Shown: positions 12,603 through 27,657 of the stretch, piece by piece
Numbering within the stretch: position 1 is the stretch's first letter
How the letters are laid out: every line of letters begins with the position of its first letter
Origin: Larus michahellis
Lineage: Eukaryota; Chordata; Aves; Charadriiformes; Laridae
Length of the DNA stretch: 64,000 nt
NCBI RefSeq assembly: GCF_964199755.1
Contig: NC_133914.1
Span: forward strand, 4,641,368-4,705,367
Direction of reading: 5' to 3'
Notes under the pieces: generated by a model
What the model was told of the DNA's origin: nothing
What the model saw: the letters and a program-made list of their open reading frames with translations, nothing else
The model's database searches: none
Position numbers and translations under genes: made by a program

Positions 12603-15002
12603 CTGAAAGATGAAAAACAACCCAAAAAAGAAACAGGAAAGGATTACTCAACCGCAAATTCCAGGCACACCAGAGCCATGGTGTTCGTTTTTCCTGCTCT
12701 CAAATGGCTTTATTTATAAGCCTTCTTTCCCCCCTCCCCACCCTTATAAAACTGGTTCATCAGAAATAAAGCTCCCGCTGTTCTATGACTTGCAGTGACA
12801 GCAAAGCCCCACCAGCTCAGGTACGGAGGCAGAGAGGGAAAACTACACATCTTCGCCCACGCGCAAGGTGCTGCTGGCATTACCGCAGCCGCTGTTCCCT
12901 TCCTACCCATCCGCCGCCCCTGAGCGGGCTCCTTCCTCCCGCGCTCACGCACAGCGTCTTTGGCGAGTCGTACAAGCTCTTCTTCAGAAATAGTTTAAAC
13001 TCGCCATCAATACTTTTGCTTAAACTGAGAGGATGAAGAGGGGAGATGTTAAAAAAAAAAAAAAACAAAAAAAAAAAACCAAACCCAAACACCAGTTTTT
13101 TTCCAGCAGACCAAAGCATACTTGGTGCCTCTCTGCGGCGGCAGCAGAGACAGGGCTCTCCTGAAACAACAGGAAGCGCTTGCAGCTGACCAGGAAACTT
13201 TCTGGTGACTGTTCCTTATCCTGCAGGCTGCACCCCTCTTCCCTTGGGAAATCCCCCGGGGACCAGGTTTACACTGGACTATTGTTTTCGTGCTCCAGCA
13301 GTTTAACGTTGCGGGAACTCTAATCAGGATGCAGGACTAGAGCGTGCTCAGAAAGAAGTCAAGATTGATCGTACAACACTCAGGACAAACTTCCAGTTCT
13401 TTCTTTTTTTAAAAAAAATAAAATAAAATAATAAAAAAAAAAAAAGAAGGAAACATAAGTGTCCGGAAGTTATGCTTTGGACAGAAAACGCTTTTATCCA
13501 CGGGTCAGTGCCTTGAACTAACAAAAATCTCCTTTGCTAACAGGCTGAAACACTGAAGCAACAAACAGCTTCGTCTCAAATCGTCTGCCTCCAAGAGAGA
13601 GGAGGAAACTTGGGTAAACAGCTCAGGAGAAGGAGCATGATACACACCTGAAATCTTTCAGACTAAGTGAAAGCAAATACATCCCAACTTCTTGATTAAT
13701 TTAGAAGGGGAAAGAATCACTTTTCTAGGTCAGCTGAGGAACAACCCCAGAGGAGCAGCCAGCTCCCATGTGATAGGCACGCTGATCTGCTCGGCCTGGG
13801 TGTAAAAATAAAACAGGAAGCTAACAGCTTGGGGAACATGGCTTCCTGTCACCAACAGCAAAAACCCAAGAACCATAAAAAATCAGCTGTTTGCTCTTGA
13901 CTTTGAGCCACCCTTTGATAGTCTCTGTGGCAGCTGGCAGCTTATCTTTGAGGTCCAGGAGTCCTTCCTGGATGCTTTTCTATCAGGGTGTTAAGAGGAA
14001 GAAGTGGGCATTATCCCTCCTAATTACCTCACAAGCCAGATTTTGAATTGCTAAATTTGACCCATTAAGGCAGAGGAGTTCAAGAGCGGCAGCACACCGG
14101 GCACACGGATATCTCCCAGACAAGCAGATGTAGGTTGCCATTTCGCAACGCCTCTACGCTCGAGATTCCGCCTGCTTGTCCCTACGTAGGGAAACGGTCC
14201 CCCAAACCATCCACCTTCTAGAAGAAGGGAGTGAGATCCGCCTCCAAATAAATAAAAGCAGAGACTCTCCGAGGACTGAAGTCCGTGTTGTTCTTCACCG
14301 CGTCCGAGCACTGCAGCAGCCATCAGTAACTGCTGGGATATTTAAAGAACAGGGTGAAGTAAGGAAGGACCCTGACCTTCGCTTCTAAATACCCCGTGTT
14401 TTATCGATTAACAGCCGAAGCCCTACAATCTTTTGTCAGCTTTAGCGCTTTGCGCCAGACAAACTTTCCCAGCTCCCCCCAGGACTGCAGTCTGCACCAA
14501 CGAGCAGCTCTCATAAACAAGGCAGCATTTGCAGGCTGCCGGCATCGAGCTTTTTCTCTCCCCCTCATTCCCAGCGCTTCCCCGGGGCTCGGCCAGGGAG
14601 CACCCGCGGTGGGATCTGCCGAGCCGGAGTGGCCAGTCCATCGCCCAGCCCGGCTGGAAACCTTCCAAGGTGCGGGACAGACAGCAGGAAAACGGCCAGA
14701 GGAAAAATAAGCCTGTAAGTGGGAAGAGATGTGAGCACGCATGTATATAAAGAGACAAAAAAACCCCCCCAAAAACGACAGGTATGCTAGGTCAGATAGA
14801 CGCAGGTAGCACTGATCTCTGCAAGCGTGGGGAGAAGAGGGCAGAAAATGGATTTGACGGATATTTAGTGCCCCAAATACCCACAAATAAACAAAGGCTC
14901 AGAATATGTTGTCTATATACAGCCCTCCACAAAAAAAAGTGTTTGCCTTCAAAGCATGTTTTGAAACTAAAAGCAAAGAGTAGTGGTGAAAGTTAAATAT
15001 GA

Positions 15003-15023
15003 TTTTATTTATTTATTTATTTA
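15003..15023. repeat. (TTTA)n microsatellite
   Basis: About five tetranucleotide units in WASF2 intron 1. Confidence 0.85.
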
Positions 15024-15876
15024 GAAAATTAACAATGGTATAGCACACGTACGTTATGAATTTGCACCGGTGCAAGACAGCAGCGATAAGGGCTAAGAAA
15101 AACGCTCCCTTTATAGCCTGGCTCATCCCGCCAGCCACCCCCACCCTCCCAGCACAGCCTGCCACACTCCACTGCAGAATCCAGAGTTTCGCCCTCGTGG
15201 TGCCTCTGCCAGCCCTCCTCGCAAAGAGGACGGCAGCACCGCTTCTTCCCACTGCCCTGCCGGTGCTCCTAACACCAGTGAGGATCCAGCAAGGGATCGA
15301 AGTAAAAGAGGAGATTAACCCCGTGGAGCAGCGGAGACGAGCAAGGCAGGGAGGACAGGATGGGCTGCGGAGAGCCACCCTTCTTCTCTCCCAGCCGCCT
15401 CTGGGATAAGAAGCGTTTTAAAGCAAAATTTCCTCTCCTCTGAGCGGAAGGACAAGGAGCTTCAAGGTTTCAGATGTTTTTGTAGGGTGGAGGCGGGCAG
15501 ATAGGAAATCTGGGACCTACAACCAGAGCTTGGTGCCAACGTTAGCGAAAAGCACAGTCGACGTCCCCCCAAGAAGGCACGTCACAGTTAGACCTCGGTT
15601 TTCCCCGTGAGTCTGCGGAGGGTAGCTATAGAGATAACAGCTAATGGGCTCCTGTAAAACCTTCATGCCTCATGAGTAGGTGGGACAAAGATTAATAGTC
15701 TGGATTGGAAAATAAGCGGTGGATTTCGAAAGCAGCAGTCAGGAGGGGCAGAAAATCACGTGTGGTGAAGGGACAAGGTATGAGAGCAGAGGGAGGAGGA
15801 GGAGGAAGCAAAACACTGGAGACAGCACAAGCCCGGCAGGGAAGAGACACAGTAAATGAAACAAGGAAGGGACAGA

Positions 15877-15879
<3 letters not shown>

Positions 15880-15908
<29 letters not shown>
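15880..15908. repeat. poly(A) tract
   Basis: An uninterrupted run of about 29 A on the plus strand. No SINE body or target-site duplication was recognised next to it, so it is listed as a simple repeat. Confidence 0.85.
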
Positions 15909-15911
<3 letters not shown>

Positions 15912-18900
15912 TTCCAGGAGGTTCTTGATTTTATTCTTTAAGAGAGTCATTAAGAAGCCGATTGACAGCATGCTACCAGCAAGGGCCACCCAGATCCACT
16001 TTACTTTCAGTGGCCAGGGCATGACAGCACAGCAGTTCTGCACCCCAGCTAGCCAGACTGGTCATCGGGCATTACTCACTGTCACCTAACTACCACAGGC
16101 CATATATTATAACTAAATCCTACCATTCGGAAGCAAGTTAAATGGATTGCAAGGCCAAAATGCCTTATCTTTCAGGCAAAGATAAGCGTTTCCGCTTGCT
16201 TATTAACGTTGAAGATTAGATTTGTTTTCAGCCCTAGAATTTGGGGTGCATACCCCATGTTTTAAGAAGCTGCAAGAGAGGACCTGCCCCGATCCCGCTG
16301 TAACAGGACAAGAGAGGGAGGATGTTAAAAGTAAAAGGAAATTGCCTCTAAGAAACAGAAAACTGTCTGCAACAGATTTCTAATGAATATGCAGAGGAAA
16401 AAAAAAAAAAAGGCAGGCAGCAAATTGAAACACAGCGCTAGCGATGTGAGGAGAGAAGTTAAGTGATCTTTGCTGGTTGCAGAGCACCGCTGGTTGGGAG
16501 AGCCGTAAGGAAATGGGCCAACACCGAAACCGGTCCTGTGCCAAATCCACACGCACTGCTGCATCAATCACCGTTCAAAATAGTCATCCTCCCAACCGCC
16601 GTGCTTCACACCTTCTTAAAAACAAGTAGTAAGGGCTTTTCTTATGGTAACGAATGATTTTTCTCTCTTACTTGAATCAGAACCTTCCTACCTGCTCAGG
16701 GCAAGCATTTCCTCTGAAGTCTCCAAGTCACGGCTTGAAAAAAAGAAGGCTCCCAGCCTTGTTATGATGGCGGTGACTAAAAGCCAAACCATCCGAAAAG
16801 CCCAGCTTCGCCCCGTAGCTCTTTTCCCCTCGCCTCCCCGCAGCTGTACACTGCCCCACCTCCAGCCGGGCATTGCCAGAATTCCTCATAATTTCCCCTC
16901 TCCCAAAATGCTTACGCAGGCGTTGCCGAGCCCTGGCCCGCTCCGCAGCCCTGCGTCGGCCCAGAAAAAGTTTGCTGAGCGCGACAAAAGCCCTGGAAGC
17001 TGAGCTCACCGCTCCTACATTCCTACCGATCTTCCAGCCGCAACCGGCACCTCGTTTCCAGACTTCACCAGGTTTTTGCTCCCCATCATCCTTCCCCGTC
17101 CTGGGCTCGCTCACCGCATGTACGGTGGTCTCGGGTGCCTCGTATTTCTCCAAGAAAGCAGGATCCACGCGTAGCGGTTCTTCACGTGGCTGCCGATCTG
17201 ACACCCTGCTCCCTCTAAGATAAGCTCTCACCTCGAATGCCTTGCTCACCAGTTTTTAGGTGAATTCTGACTTTGGCGATTATTTCTGTAAATACTCTCG
17301 GGGCACTGAGGAACAAGCATGGCGCAACACAGGCCCATAAAGGGGAAAAAAAAACCACGCGCCTTGCAATTTTTGCCTTTCCGAATCCAGCGCTTTGAGC
17401 AAAGCACGAGGTAAATTCAAGAAGAGCGTGCCGCTCTGAGATTTCTTATCAGCAAGTCATCGACCGCTCTCCCCATGAGCTCTGCTGCAGCAGATCGCTC
17501 AGGAATCCCAGTTCTGGATTAGAATCAAGTACAATTGGTTCGTCTCAAACAAGAACTGCCAGTCTATAAACCCCGCGCGCAAAGCTGCATCTTATTGACT
17601 ATTTTTAATAAATAGGGCTGGCACAGTAAAATTGGACAATTGTTACGAACAATAAAGGAGACAGCCTTTGATTACAAGTATTGAGAAGCAATACAGGGAC
17701 ATTCTAGGATTGAGTATTTGCTTTCCAACGCCGAGTTCTGTCAACTGAAAACAGCAACTCGGAGCAAATACTCCTTAACAAGCAGTTTGGAGCAGAGCAG
17801 AAAACAGCACTGCACAGCAAGAGAGGAACCAGCCTCTTTTTTTTTTTTAAAAATTATTTTCGTAGAGCAGGCAGATAGCAGAGTCAACACCACGGTGCAG
17901 AGGAGAAGGCAGGCAGGACTACAAGGTGAGACGCGCGTACGCGACGCACACAAAGAGCTGTAAATAACAGGCGAGTTGGAGGGAGAGATCTGGCAAGGTT
18001 CTTCTCACTGGTATTTGACCAGTTAGCATAGCATTACTGGGAGTCACCTGGGTAATTCCCCACTCAATGTGACACACAACCTCTTAGATCAGGGACCATC
18101 TGCAAATAAATCTGGACCCCAGCAGTGATATCATCTGTCATAGTGTCTGGTGTAGCACAAAGCACCTAAGGAGGACAGAGCGCATTTTGGGGGAAGGGGA
18201 GGGAAATTAGGCTTGATTTTCAAGTACGTCGGGGTGACCAATCACCCTGCCCTCAGCAAGGCTTCGAAAATCCTCTGCCCGGACACAAACAAGCAGCATA
18301 GCCAAGGAGACCAAGCCTTCAGCTAAGCGCCTTGGAGAGCAGCCTTTAGGAGTACCCATCGGGGGATTAGACACACCAGCAGGTTTGGGAATGAGGGAGG
18401 AAGGAGATAATCAGATCTGAAATTCCCATCAGTATGAAATGAGACTTAACTCAGTAGCTTGCCAACGCAGACTGACTGTTCTTTCTAATGTCTGTGACAA
18501 CTCTGCTTCAAATTTCAAGCTTCTCTCAGCAGTAACTACTCCCCCATGTAGCTGTAATGGCCAGAAAGAGACTGGCTTTTATGTAACCCCAAAAGACTAG
18601 CAGAAAGGGAAGCAGCAGCCACACACGCACACACGGAGAACTGAGAAAAAAAAAAAAAAAATTCAGCAGAAGGCTCTGCTGAGTGCTCAGGGCTATATCC
18701 AAGCTCACAATGCAGCCACGGAGAAGTGGGATGCAGCAATCAGAAATGCTACAGTTCCCCACTCGGAGAGAGACCTAGCAATCAGTGCTGCATCCGAGCA
18801 ATAGGGAGTGAAATTATAGAGCAAACTGCCATGTGATGCCACAAACTACTCCATCCCGCCAGCTGTAACAAGTATTCATTCCCAAAAACGCGTCACAGGC

Positions 18901-21900
18901 TCATCTGTCATTAACAGCCCAGCCTGCCAGCAGCTGAGCAGGAGTCAGCAGTGAAGGGCAGCTGCAGGGCTGCTTCCTTTCACAGTGGTCTATTCTCCCC
19001 CAAAAGCCACAGGGGAGGGAGATGCACTGGTAAAAAAAAAAACCCCAGGCACCGGGGAAAACGTTGCCCACCATCTCTTACCAGCAGCTAAGATGGAAAA
19101 GCGCAGGCTGCGTTTTCACCCACCAGCGCACAAAAGCTTTCCTGAAGCAGGATCTACCGAAAACACGGGGCCTTCAGGAGACCACAGTTAGCCAACCGCA
19201 AAAAAAAAAAAAAACCCCCAAAAAAAACCCCACCATACATAACCCCTCTGTATATTAATAATCCATTTCAATCACCAACTCGGGAACTTCGCAGATACGA
19301 TCTGCCGGCGTTACGAAAGAGGTGTTTCGGTAATAGCGTGGGGCAAGAGCAGCGCTGCACATTTCCACAGCGATGTTCTGACACTAGGAAACGTCAGCCC
19401 TGATCTCGCAGAATAACGAAGCATTGTACAGCGCGCTGTGGAGTCCTTGAGACAACAAACACCCAGCCCGCTCAGTTCCCAGAGTAAAAATACTCTTTTT
19501 TTTTTTTTTCCTCCTCTCCTCCCCTGTTCACCCCCCCTCCCTCCAGTCTGCTGGCTCTGAAAAATGCAAAAGAGGCTCAGAAAGCCATTTTCTGCCTTTT
19601 TTTTTTTCTTTTTTTTTTTTTTTTGTCTGGCTCACACATTATCGTCATCATTTACTGCCCTCAAGGGGATTGCACAGGTGTGACTGAAAATTTGGCTCTT
19701 CCTTTCAAACTTTTGTTATCAGCTTTGCTGAAGACGATCTTGCTGGAACAAATGCCAGCCTGCTCTCCTGGAGAGGGACTCGCTCGAAGCTGCTGGCAGA
19801 AATCAAGCTGGGGGTGGAAGGATGGGGGCGTCACTCACAGGGAACATGCAGATCCTCCCGGCTTCTGTTGGAGTGCAAATACAGCCAGCAGTTTGACCTA
19901 GACTCCTTTTTTTTTTTATTCCTAAAAAACACACCATTGCCCTAATTAATGTTTCCATTCATTTAGCTGAAAAACAAGTTAAACAAAGAGGGTCACCTGG
20001 TGTTCCTATCAATGCCTGACGAGGATACAGGCAGAACAAACGCATTTAAATAAAACTCTAGAAGAGATGTGACAAGAGAAAGGCAGTTTAGCTCAATTAA
20101 AGAGAGCTGTCACAGGGATTTGATTCTCAGAATACAGAACTATTGATTAAACAGGAATTAAAGCTCCGAAACAGAAAGGTTTCAAGGTCTTTGCCGTGAG
20201 GATATACATCAGGAGAGAGGCAGGGCTCCTTCAGCGCCAGAGGAGCTCTGGCTTTGTTGCTTCCTAGGAAACGGGAGCAGCAAAGGGAGCAGAACGCTTT
20301 CTGTTCAACCTAGGGACAGTTTTGGCAAGGATTGACAAGGTCAGTGATAATACGTACTGTCACAAGCTTCGATCAACAGGTAGCTTTGGCGTACTCAAGT
20401 ACAGGAAACCCACTATCGACTCTCAAATATTTTAGGAGTATGCGAGGAGAGGCCTGGTCCATGGGCAGGTTTCAGTCCACGGGCAGGAGGTCTCCAACAT
20501 CACCGAGCCCAAACCATTGTCCAAGTCAATGAGACTATTCAAGGAATCAGCCTCAACCTGTCCCAGGAGACGGGTCCCCTGAGCAGTAACAGCCACCAGG
20601 GTGAGCAGTGACAGCGACCCGAGAGAGAGATGCCTACTAAAACGGGGTTGCCATTTTGTCCCAAAAGCCAGTCCTTAAAGGTCAAGGCTGAGGAGCTTTC
20701 CTTGGCAGAATCATCCGTTTGTTTCTGTCCCAGTCCAGGCAAAACGAGCTCTGGATATAAGTCACAAGATTTCATTTTCCAAGCCCCAAAGTCCGTAACA
20801 GCACTGAATTCACCGTAAAGGTTTTGACTAGAAGAGATGCAATTTAGGTGGCAACCCAAGCAGCGTCGTTCCCAACAGCTTCATCTGGAGGGAGTGCGGG
20901 TTCCGAGCCTCACGCCGTCGCTGCGGAATTCCTGCGCAGAACCACAGCCCGACTTCTGCAAATGGTGCGCGGCTGCTAAAGCAAACACCGCTGAATCGCT
21001 CATTGCCGGGCTGAATTACTGCTAATGAGGATAGCGTGTTTTCTTCCTCTCCTTCACACCAGCCTCCTCCAGCAAGAGGAAAGGCTTGTGCCTGTTAGCG
21101 CTAACAAAGCGCGCAGTGCAAAGCACAACTCTCACAATACATCAGCACATTTTCATTCTAGGGCAGCGCTCGGTAATTAATACGGAAAGCGAGGGTGTGG
21201 TTTTTCTTCTAAATGACTTATTCCTGAAGTCTGAACATATTTTAACCTTCCTTTTCAGCAGATAAACTCTGTCTCATTTGCAGCAAAGCTCGGCCTCCCC
21301 TCCTTTAACACACACTAAACTATTTTGATTAATGAAAGAGTAGGAACAAACCAGTTCCAAGTGTTTTCTATACAGCTCAACTGCTCTTTCAGTTTCAACT
21401 CACGCCTAGATAATTATATCACAGCTCCGAGTGCCCCCACCCTTCTGCTCCACTTGGGGAATGCTGGAAAGATAAGTCTTTTCTTAATTATTAAATGTAA
21501 ATAGCTCATTAAATATAATCCAATTACTTTAATTGTAAGAAAAAGGAAGTAATTACAATATGTACATGTATTCTTGCCTGAACAGTTTTAATATCTTAAA
21601 TGAATCTTTGCAACATTAATATTTTAAGTTAACCTTTGACACAAGGAGGGGAAAAAAAAAAAGACACCGACTCCCTGATATTTTCCAGAAGTGTTATATC
21701 TGCTGGGATTTGTGTCACAAAAAACCAAGAGAACAGCCTTGAGCATCTAAATTAAAATGGTTTATGAGCAGCGTCTTTATAATAAAGTCAAAATAACACA
21801 TGGGTTTTCTATTGCAGAGGGGGGAAAATTAAAAAAAAAAAAAAAAAAGAAAGAGATATACATGATGCCACATTAAGACCCTGAATATGCTTTTTTGATC

Positions 21901-23984
21901 TCAGGAGTCAAGTGAGATGGGTACTACTATGAGCTTGGGTGAACAGGCAGGTCCCAACCCCACCAATACCAAAAGCCACCAAGTATCTGGGGTTTTCCAG
22001 ACAGTTCTCCTCCCCCATGCCTATGGTTTGTCCTGTCCAAGGGTGGGAAGAGGAACCAGGGCTGGGGGAGAAGGATCCTATCCCATATCTGGGACTACAC
22101 AGTTCTTCCGTAGAGGTGCCCAGCCAGGAGACCCCACAGGAACACCCAATCTGGTTTTCGTGTGCACACAAGCCATCTGTGCAACGTACGGGCACGGCGC
22201 ATGATCCCGGGCTGCCGTTTGGGATTTGCAGGCAGAGCTGCAGGAAGCCGCGAGTAGCGGTCTTCTGGTTTTGCTCAACAGCATGACAATCCTTGGAGTC
22301 ACTTTCTCCATCCCGGCAGCCAGCGGGACCGAACAACCTTCCAGGCAGACTTCAGCAAGGCCCCACTGTTTCAATCAGCCCCCCGGTCTGACAGAGCAGG
22401 GTCAAATTTCAGCTTGGACGGGGTGACAGATGCCTGTGTAATCTCCTTGGGACAGTCAGAAAAATATTCTTTTCGAGCTGTAGTTGTTTCCATTTTGCAT
22501 GTTCTGAGCCCAGGAGTGATCTCACCTTATGTAATCTGCAGCGCAAACTCCAGGCTCTGGCCCATCCAAAACTATTTCGGAGGGTTTGAAACCATCACTT
22601 CATTGAACCAATCTTTTCGGGAGGAGAGAGATTAGACCGTATTAGGGATGCTAAAGATGCAAGTCGTTCTATCAAAGCTCACCACAAGGTCTATAATAAG
22701 CTGCTTTATGGAAACCTCTCATGTGAAGCCAGACCCTAGATGTAACCTCCTTGATACAATATTGAATTCTCAATAGCAACCAAAAGGCTATTTTGTATAA
22801 GTTAATTACACGCGTCTTTAATTTAGCCTCCAAAAGGGAAGCGGCCAGTTATTTCATGCTGCCCTAGACAGAAGGTAAAGGTTTTACACAAGCTGTGTTT
22901 ATAGCTATATGCCTTCCTCCAGCAAAGGATGGGCTCGGCAGCTGTTGGTATTGAAAGAACAGGATCTGGGTGTGTGCACCGTTCTCTCTCACTTTTTTTT
23001 TTTTTTTTTGCAGCTGCAAGGCCAAAACCATAAGAGTGTGTGCTTTTTCTTACGGCGCACAAAAGCAGGGTGCCTGAAAGGGAACTCGCTTCCGCTCTGG
23101 CGAGCACTCAACGAACTATTTGCCGGGCTAAGGGGTGGTCGGGGAACTTTCACCCATCCATTCAGCCAGGGCCGCTATTCCCCCTCCCTCCCAATTAAAT
23201 CCCATTTTTTGCACTCCATGCATGAACCGCAGCTACACCAATACATCAGATATTGTGGCTGATAGCCTTCTCTGAATGCCACTTAAAGCCCTCCAGTGCG
23301 GAGCTGCCTGAAAGCAAAGCATCATTCATTCTTTGAGCGGCAGAAAAAGACTTTTGCTACACAGAGACTTGAAGTAAGACTCTAAGAAGTAGGAAAAGGG
23401 CATCCAGTGAAAAGAGGAAACGAGAAATTAAAACCACATTCAATCTTATTAGTGGTAATACAATAGGTCAACAAAGTACTTCGCAAAACTCCACAGCATG
23501 TGAACAATTTATGCAGAACTCGCTCCTACGCGATCAGTGACAGCAGCCAGTTTGGCTAGTACGGAAAAAAGCAGAGATTGTCAGGGGCTATTTTAAATAG
23601 CCCAGCTGGGAGAGGAGATGGCTGGAGATACCACCTCCACGCCTTGCGGGAGAGTACACTTACGAGATGAGAACAGGAGGAATATTCCCCCCTCCTCCTT
23701 TTCCATCTGAAACATTTTCTCTCTCTAGGGATTTCCAGCATCTTATAAGCGAAGCCTCTTTGAAGTAGCGCAAAGTGGCATTGCTCATCATTTCAGTAAT
23801 GATAGTAAATAAGCCCCAGTATTTTGTTGATCCTTTTCCTTTTGCTTTACAAACAAAAGGTCAGAGTCATTAGCCCAGTTTTATGAGCGGGGGGGAAAAT
23901 GGAGGCTGGGAAGAGGCAGGTTGCTCTGCAACATCATCGGCAACGTCAGCGAACAAACAAGAGAAGAAACTCTAAGCCGCAGGA

Positions 23985-24345
23985 CTTAAGAATAGCCATG
24001 CTAGGTCATCCAGCCTCCAGGTAAACCAGCATCCTCCGTCCATCGGTAGCCAGATATCAGATGCATAAAGAAAAGAGCATGAAACAAGGCAAGCACAGAG
24101 CAACAGTTCTCCCTGCTGTCCTTTTCCACGTTGCAGCGTCCCACCGCACCTTAAGGCCACGCGGAAACAAACATTATCATTTAATTGACCTTTATGGATT
24201 TCACTTCCATAAACTGGTCTCATCCGTTTCTGAACTCAACTAAACAGTCAGCATCCACGAGATCCCGGGGCAGCAAGTCCCACATTTATCATAGGCTAGG
24301 TGAAAAGACGCTTCCTTTTATGCCCTTCACCTTACAATTAGGAGA
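23985..24345. mobile_element. degenerate retroposon-like interspersed repeat
   Basis: Two blocks recall a very common sauropsid interspersed repeat: a head block AAGAATAGCCATGCTAGGTC at 23989-24008 followed by a CCAGCATCCT-type stretch, and a tail block around 24190-24340 with CCATAAACTGG, GGCAGCAAGTCCCACA and AAAAGACGCTTCCTTTTATG. In better-preserved copies the head reads like 'aatggccatactgggtcag' and the tail like 'aagaaatacttccttttgt'. The match is from memory of the consensus, the copy is diverged, and no coding capacity remains. Family assignment is left open. Confidence 0.4.
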
Positions 24346-27300
24346 TTTTAATCTCCAATCTATGTGTGTCTTTGCTTCATAAAGGAGTTGTTTGAATAAA
24401 TGCATCACCATTCATACTAAACAAGCACCTTCCGAGAAGGTTATCTGCCTGCATCAGACAACGCAAAGGAAGCTCTCAATTCTTATTGAGCACTTTCAGC
24501 AGAAACCAAAATAATAAACTCATGGGTTAGGTTTGATTTGCGGCAGCGGTAAGAACAAATTATTTTTAGAGGGCAGCTCTTTGTGTGTCGTCCATTCCAT
24601 TTTGGACTGTGCACCTTTTCCAACAGTAACGCAGGAGAACCAAAACCCCCCAGGACAACAGGTGATCTCAGAGCAGCTCTTCTGAAGCGGTGGAGCTTCC
24701 CATGCAGACATTTAAGCCCTCGAGAACAACTGCTAACTGCTGCTGCTTCACAGGCATCTCCCTCCTTCCCCTCTTAGCATCACAGCGTCCTTTAAACCAC
24801 CGCTTCTCCCCAAAACAGGTCTGGGAAACTGCTCTATAAGAAGAGACAACACAGAAGGCGTTGAAGGAACAGAGCAGGTCACCACTGACCCCATTCCTGG
24901 GAGACCAGCTGAGATTCCTGGTCCTTTAAATTTTCTTCATCAAAGTCCCTGGCAGATGCATACGTGAGATATGCCTGTGCTCCGCCACTTCTCCAGCAGC
25001 AACGTAATACCAGAAAGCTTTACTGCGATTTCAAGAATTAGGGTAGGATCTAGAGGAACTATTTCCCAGGCCCATTACTGCAGCGAAGGCGAGCTCGGGA
25101 TGGAGAATGTGATTAACGCTCTGCACTGCCGCTGTGCCGCTTGCTCGACAAAATAACACAGAAATTCACGTTTCAGTTCTTCTGGGAGGGGACCTGCCTG
25201 CTACAGCCTCCCCGGCAGAGGAAAAAAAAAAAAAAAAAAAAAGTCCTGTAAACCTCCAGATGGAAAAACAAATGCTATATAAATCAGAATCAGGTCTGAA
25301 TCTGATAACCTTCTGCAGAAGCTCCTGTTAGCAAGCACACCCTTCGCAGCGGAGCCCGATCGGCAGCACCGGTAGCCTCCCCTCCTCAAAAAGAAAACAC
25401 AAGGTCTTTTTATTACACAGAGTTGCAAAAATACAAAGGAAGTAAATGTCACCAGGGTAGTTCTGTTCTGAGCAGTCATTTGCTTATTACCCAGAAGCCA
25501 TTTCCACATGCCTTTTTTTAAATCCAGTGTTTATAAATACCTAAAATATTTAAATAAATGTTAATCGGTGGTAACCAAGGGCCCGATCTCACAAATATTT
25601 ATCCTTGCACAGTGAGAATAAATATTCAAATACACTATTTCTTACTACAGATCCCATCAGAAGCAAGAGTGCTGCTGAAAACAGTAACACACCATAAGAC
25701 AGGCTGGGAAAATAGCTGCGTTTTGCTTTCCTAGATTTCTGCACAGTGAAAGTGTCACTTTTCGTTTGCCTCCTGTGCATTTTGCACAGTATTACTTTAG
25801 AAACTAGATAAAGGAGCAAGCCCAGCGCTAAGCCATAAGACGGTGGCCTGTTCTGGCTATTTTAATCCTCAGAAGAAGTTTTTGGCAGTGCTTTTGCTGG
25901 GTGCTGGTGTGCCACCCTGTATGAGGACAGCGGGAACTTTATACACATGCAAATACAATTGCTATTCAGTCCTTTTCCTGGTTTGTGACCGACTCGTGCA
26001 GCACACGCAGCAAGGTATTTTGCTCAGCTGAATGACCAAGGGCTAAGTATTATCATCAAACCTAGCAGAGACAAAACACAAACCTTACATTTAAAGTTAT
26101 TAAACATTTGAATCCAGAAAGCCCACAGAGAGAAACCATCTAGAAGGATTAAAGCCCAGTCTTACACTTGTTCAAATCTTCCCTATTACAGTCTGTCAAA
26201 GAAAACTAACTTGATTTTGTGGAAACATTAATCCTAACAACCTTCTTTTTGTTCTTCTATCACCACAAAAAATACTAAAAAAAAAACCAAACCAAAAACC
26301 AGGAGATGGATTTGCTGCTGTAACTATATGCATATGAGGCAATCACTGAAGTTTTAACCCCTCCACCCACACTACGTGATTATCTAAGCTTTGTGAATGA
26401 AATCAACTTTTCCTAGACCAGCCCTGAAGAATGAGATATATTCAAAGCATGCTGAGAAACTGGGTTGGTAGTTATCATAAAGGTTGTATTCTTTTTAATG
26501 AATCACTGCTCACAAATACCTTCTGAGCTGTAACTTAAAAATACACCATTTCTGTTCGGTGTGTCACATTATTCACAGGGAAACCAGTTTTATACTCCGC
26601 TTAAAAGAACCTCACTGTTAACTCATCACTTCAAACCCCAGCAGTGATATCTCTAAAGACATGAGGGCTGCAGCTCCAGCCTCGACCCTTCTTCAGGAAG
26701 CCATTCACTTCACGACACATTTCAAACAGGACTCGTACAAAATAAAGTAGCCAGAAACACACTGTATTTCCTTCTTTCCTCCCCCCCGCCCCCCGCAACC
26801 TTAGCCTGCATCCTCCTACCCACCCCCCTAGCATAGTTTTGTAAAACCAGAGCTTGAAAGATTTGTTAGGAATGTAGACCAGAGAGAAGCTGAAGTGAGA
26901 ACTGGGGGGCGAGCCCCAGCCTGGGATCAGGCAGTGGCATCGCACTGCTGCACCGCTGATTTTTTTTTTTATTTTTTTTTTTTTGGAGGGGGGCTGGGGA
27001 CAGAGGTGTGGGAACAGTGAAATGAAGCAGGGGTCTTGCTAATGTTCCTGTGCAGCCGCTTGGAAAAACCAGATCAGCAGCAGACAGCTCGGAAAGGCTT
27101 TATCTTCACAGCTGCGAAGAGGAAGGAGTCTGACAGGCATGAGCCATCAGAGGGTGATTGATTTTTATTTTTTTTTAAATAAAAAAAATGGAAATTGTGG
27201 CATTTACTTTTTGAACTTGTTACCGGACGAATAAAAAAAAAATAGCATATTTCTTTTTAAAAGTAGTGAAAATAAGCAGTTTAGGGAAAAGTTTACATTC

Positions 27301-27623
27301 AGTTCACCCCTGAAAGTGTATCCTCTTACAACCCATACTTCTAACCCATACTTAGAAAGTACAGCAAAGTACCTTGCCTCAGCGGGGCTACACGGGGAGC
27401 TGGTAAACCTGCTCCTCACCCCAAAAATAATGAGGCTTTTAACCAAGTAGAGATCAATGCTTTGGAAGTTGGAAGTCCTGGGTTTGACCCCCACCATCAC
27501 CAGCCCACCCAGGGACAATACTGACAACCGTAGCTTGACCAAGGATCGGCATTAGGTGGGTCTTGAAAGCTTGGGTCAAACTCTCTCACTTAAACTTCAT
27601 GTTTTCAAGCACAATACTTTAAT

Positions 27624-27657
27624 GTATATATACATATATATATATATAAATAAATAA
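27624..27657. repeat. (TA)n microsatellite
   Basis: TA-rich tract ending in TAAA units, in WASF2 intron 1. Confidence 0.85.

Noticed and set aside
16728..17249. Protein-like minus-strand frame in WASF2 intron 1 (VSDRQPREEPLRVDPAFLEK...)
   Set aside because: I do not recognise the product, and no splice sites linking it to WASF2 in phase were found. Probably chance; a homology search would settle it.
27470..27500. tRNA B-box-like word GGGTTTGACCCC
   Set aside because: No A-box at the right distance and no cloverleaf. At most a relic of a tRNA-derived SINE such as MIR, too diverged to call.
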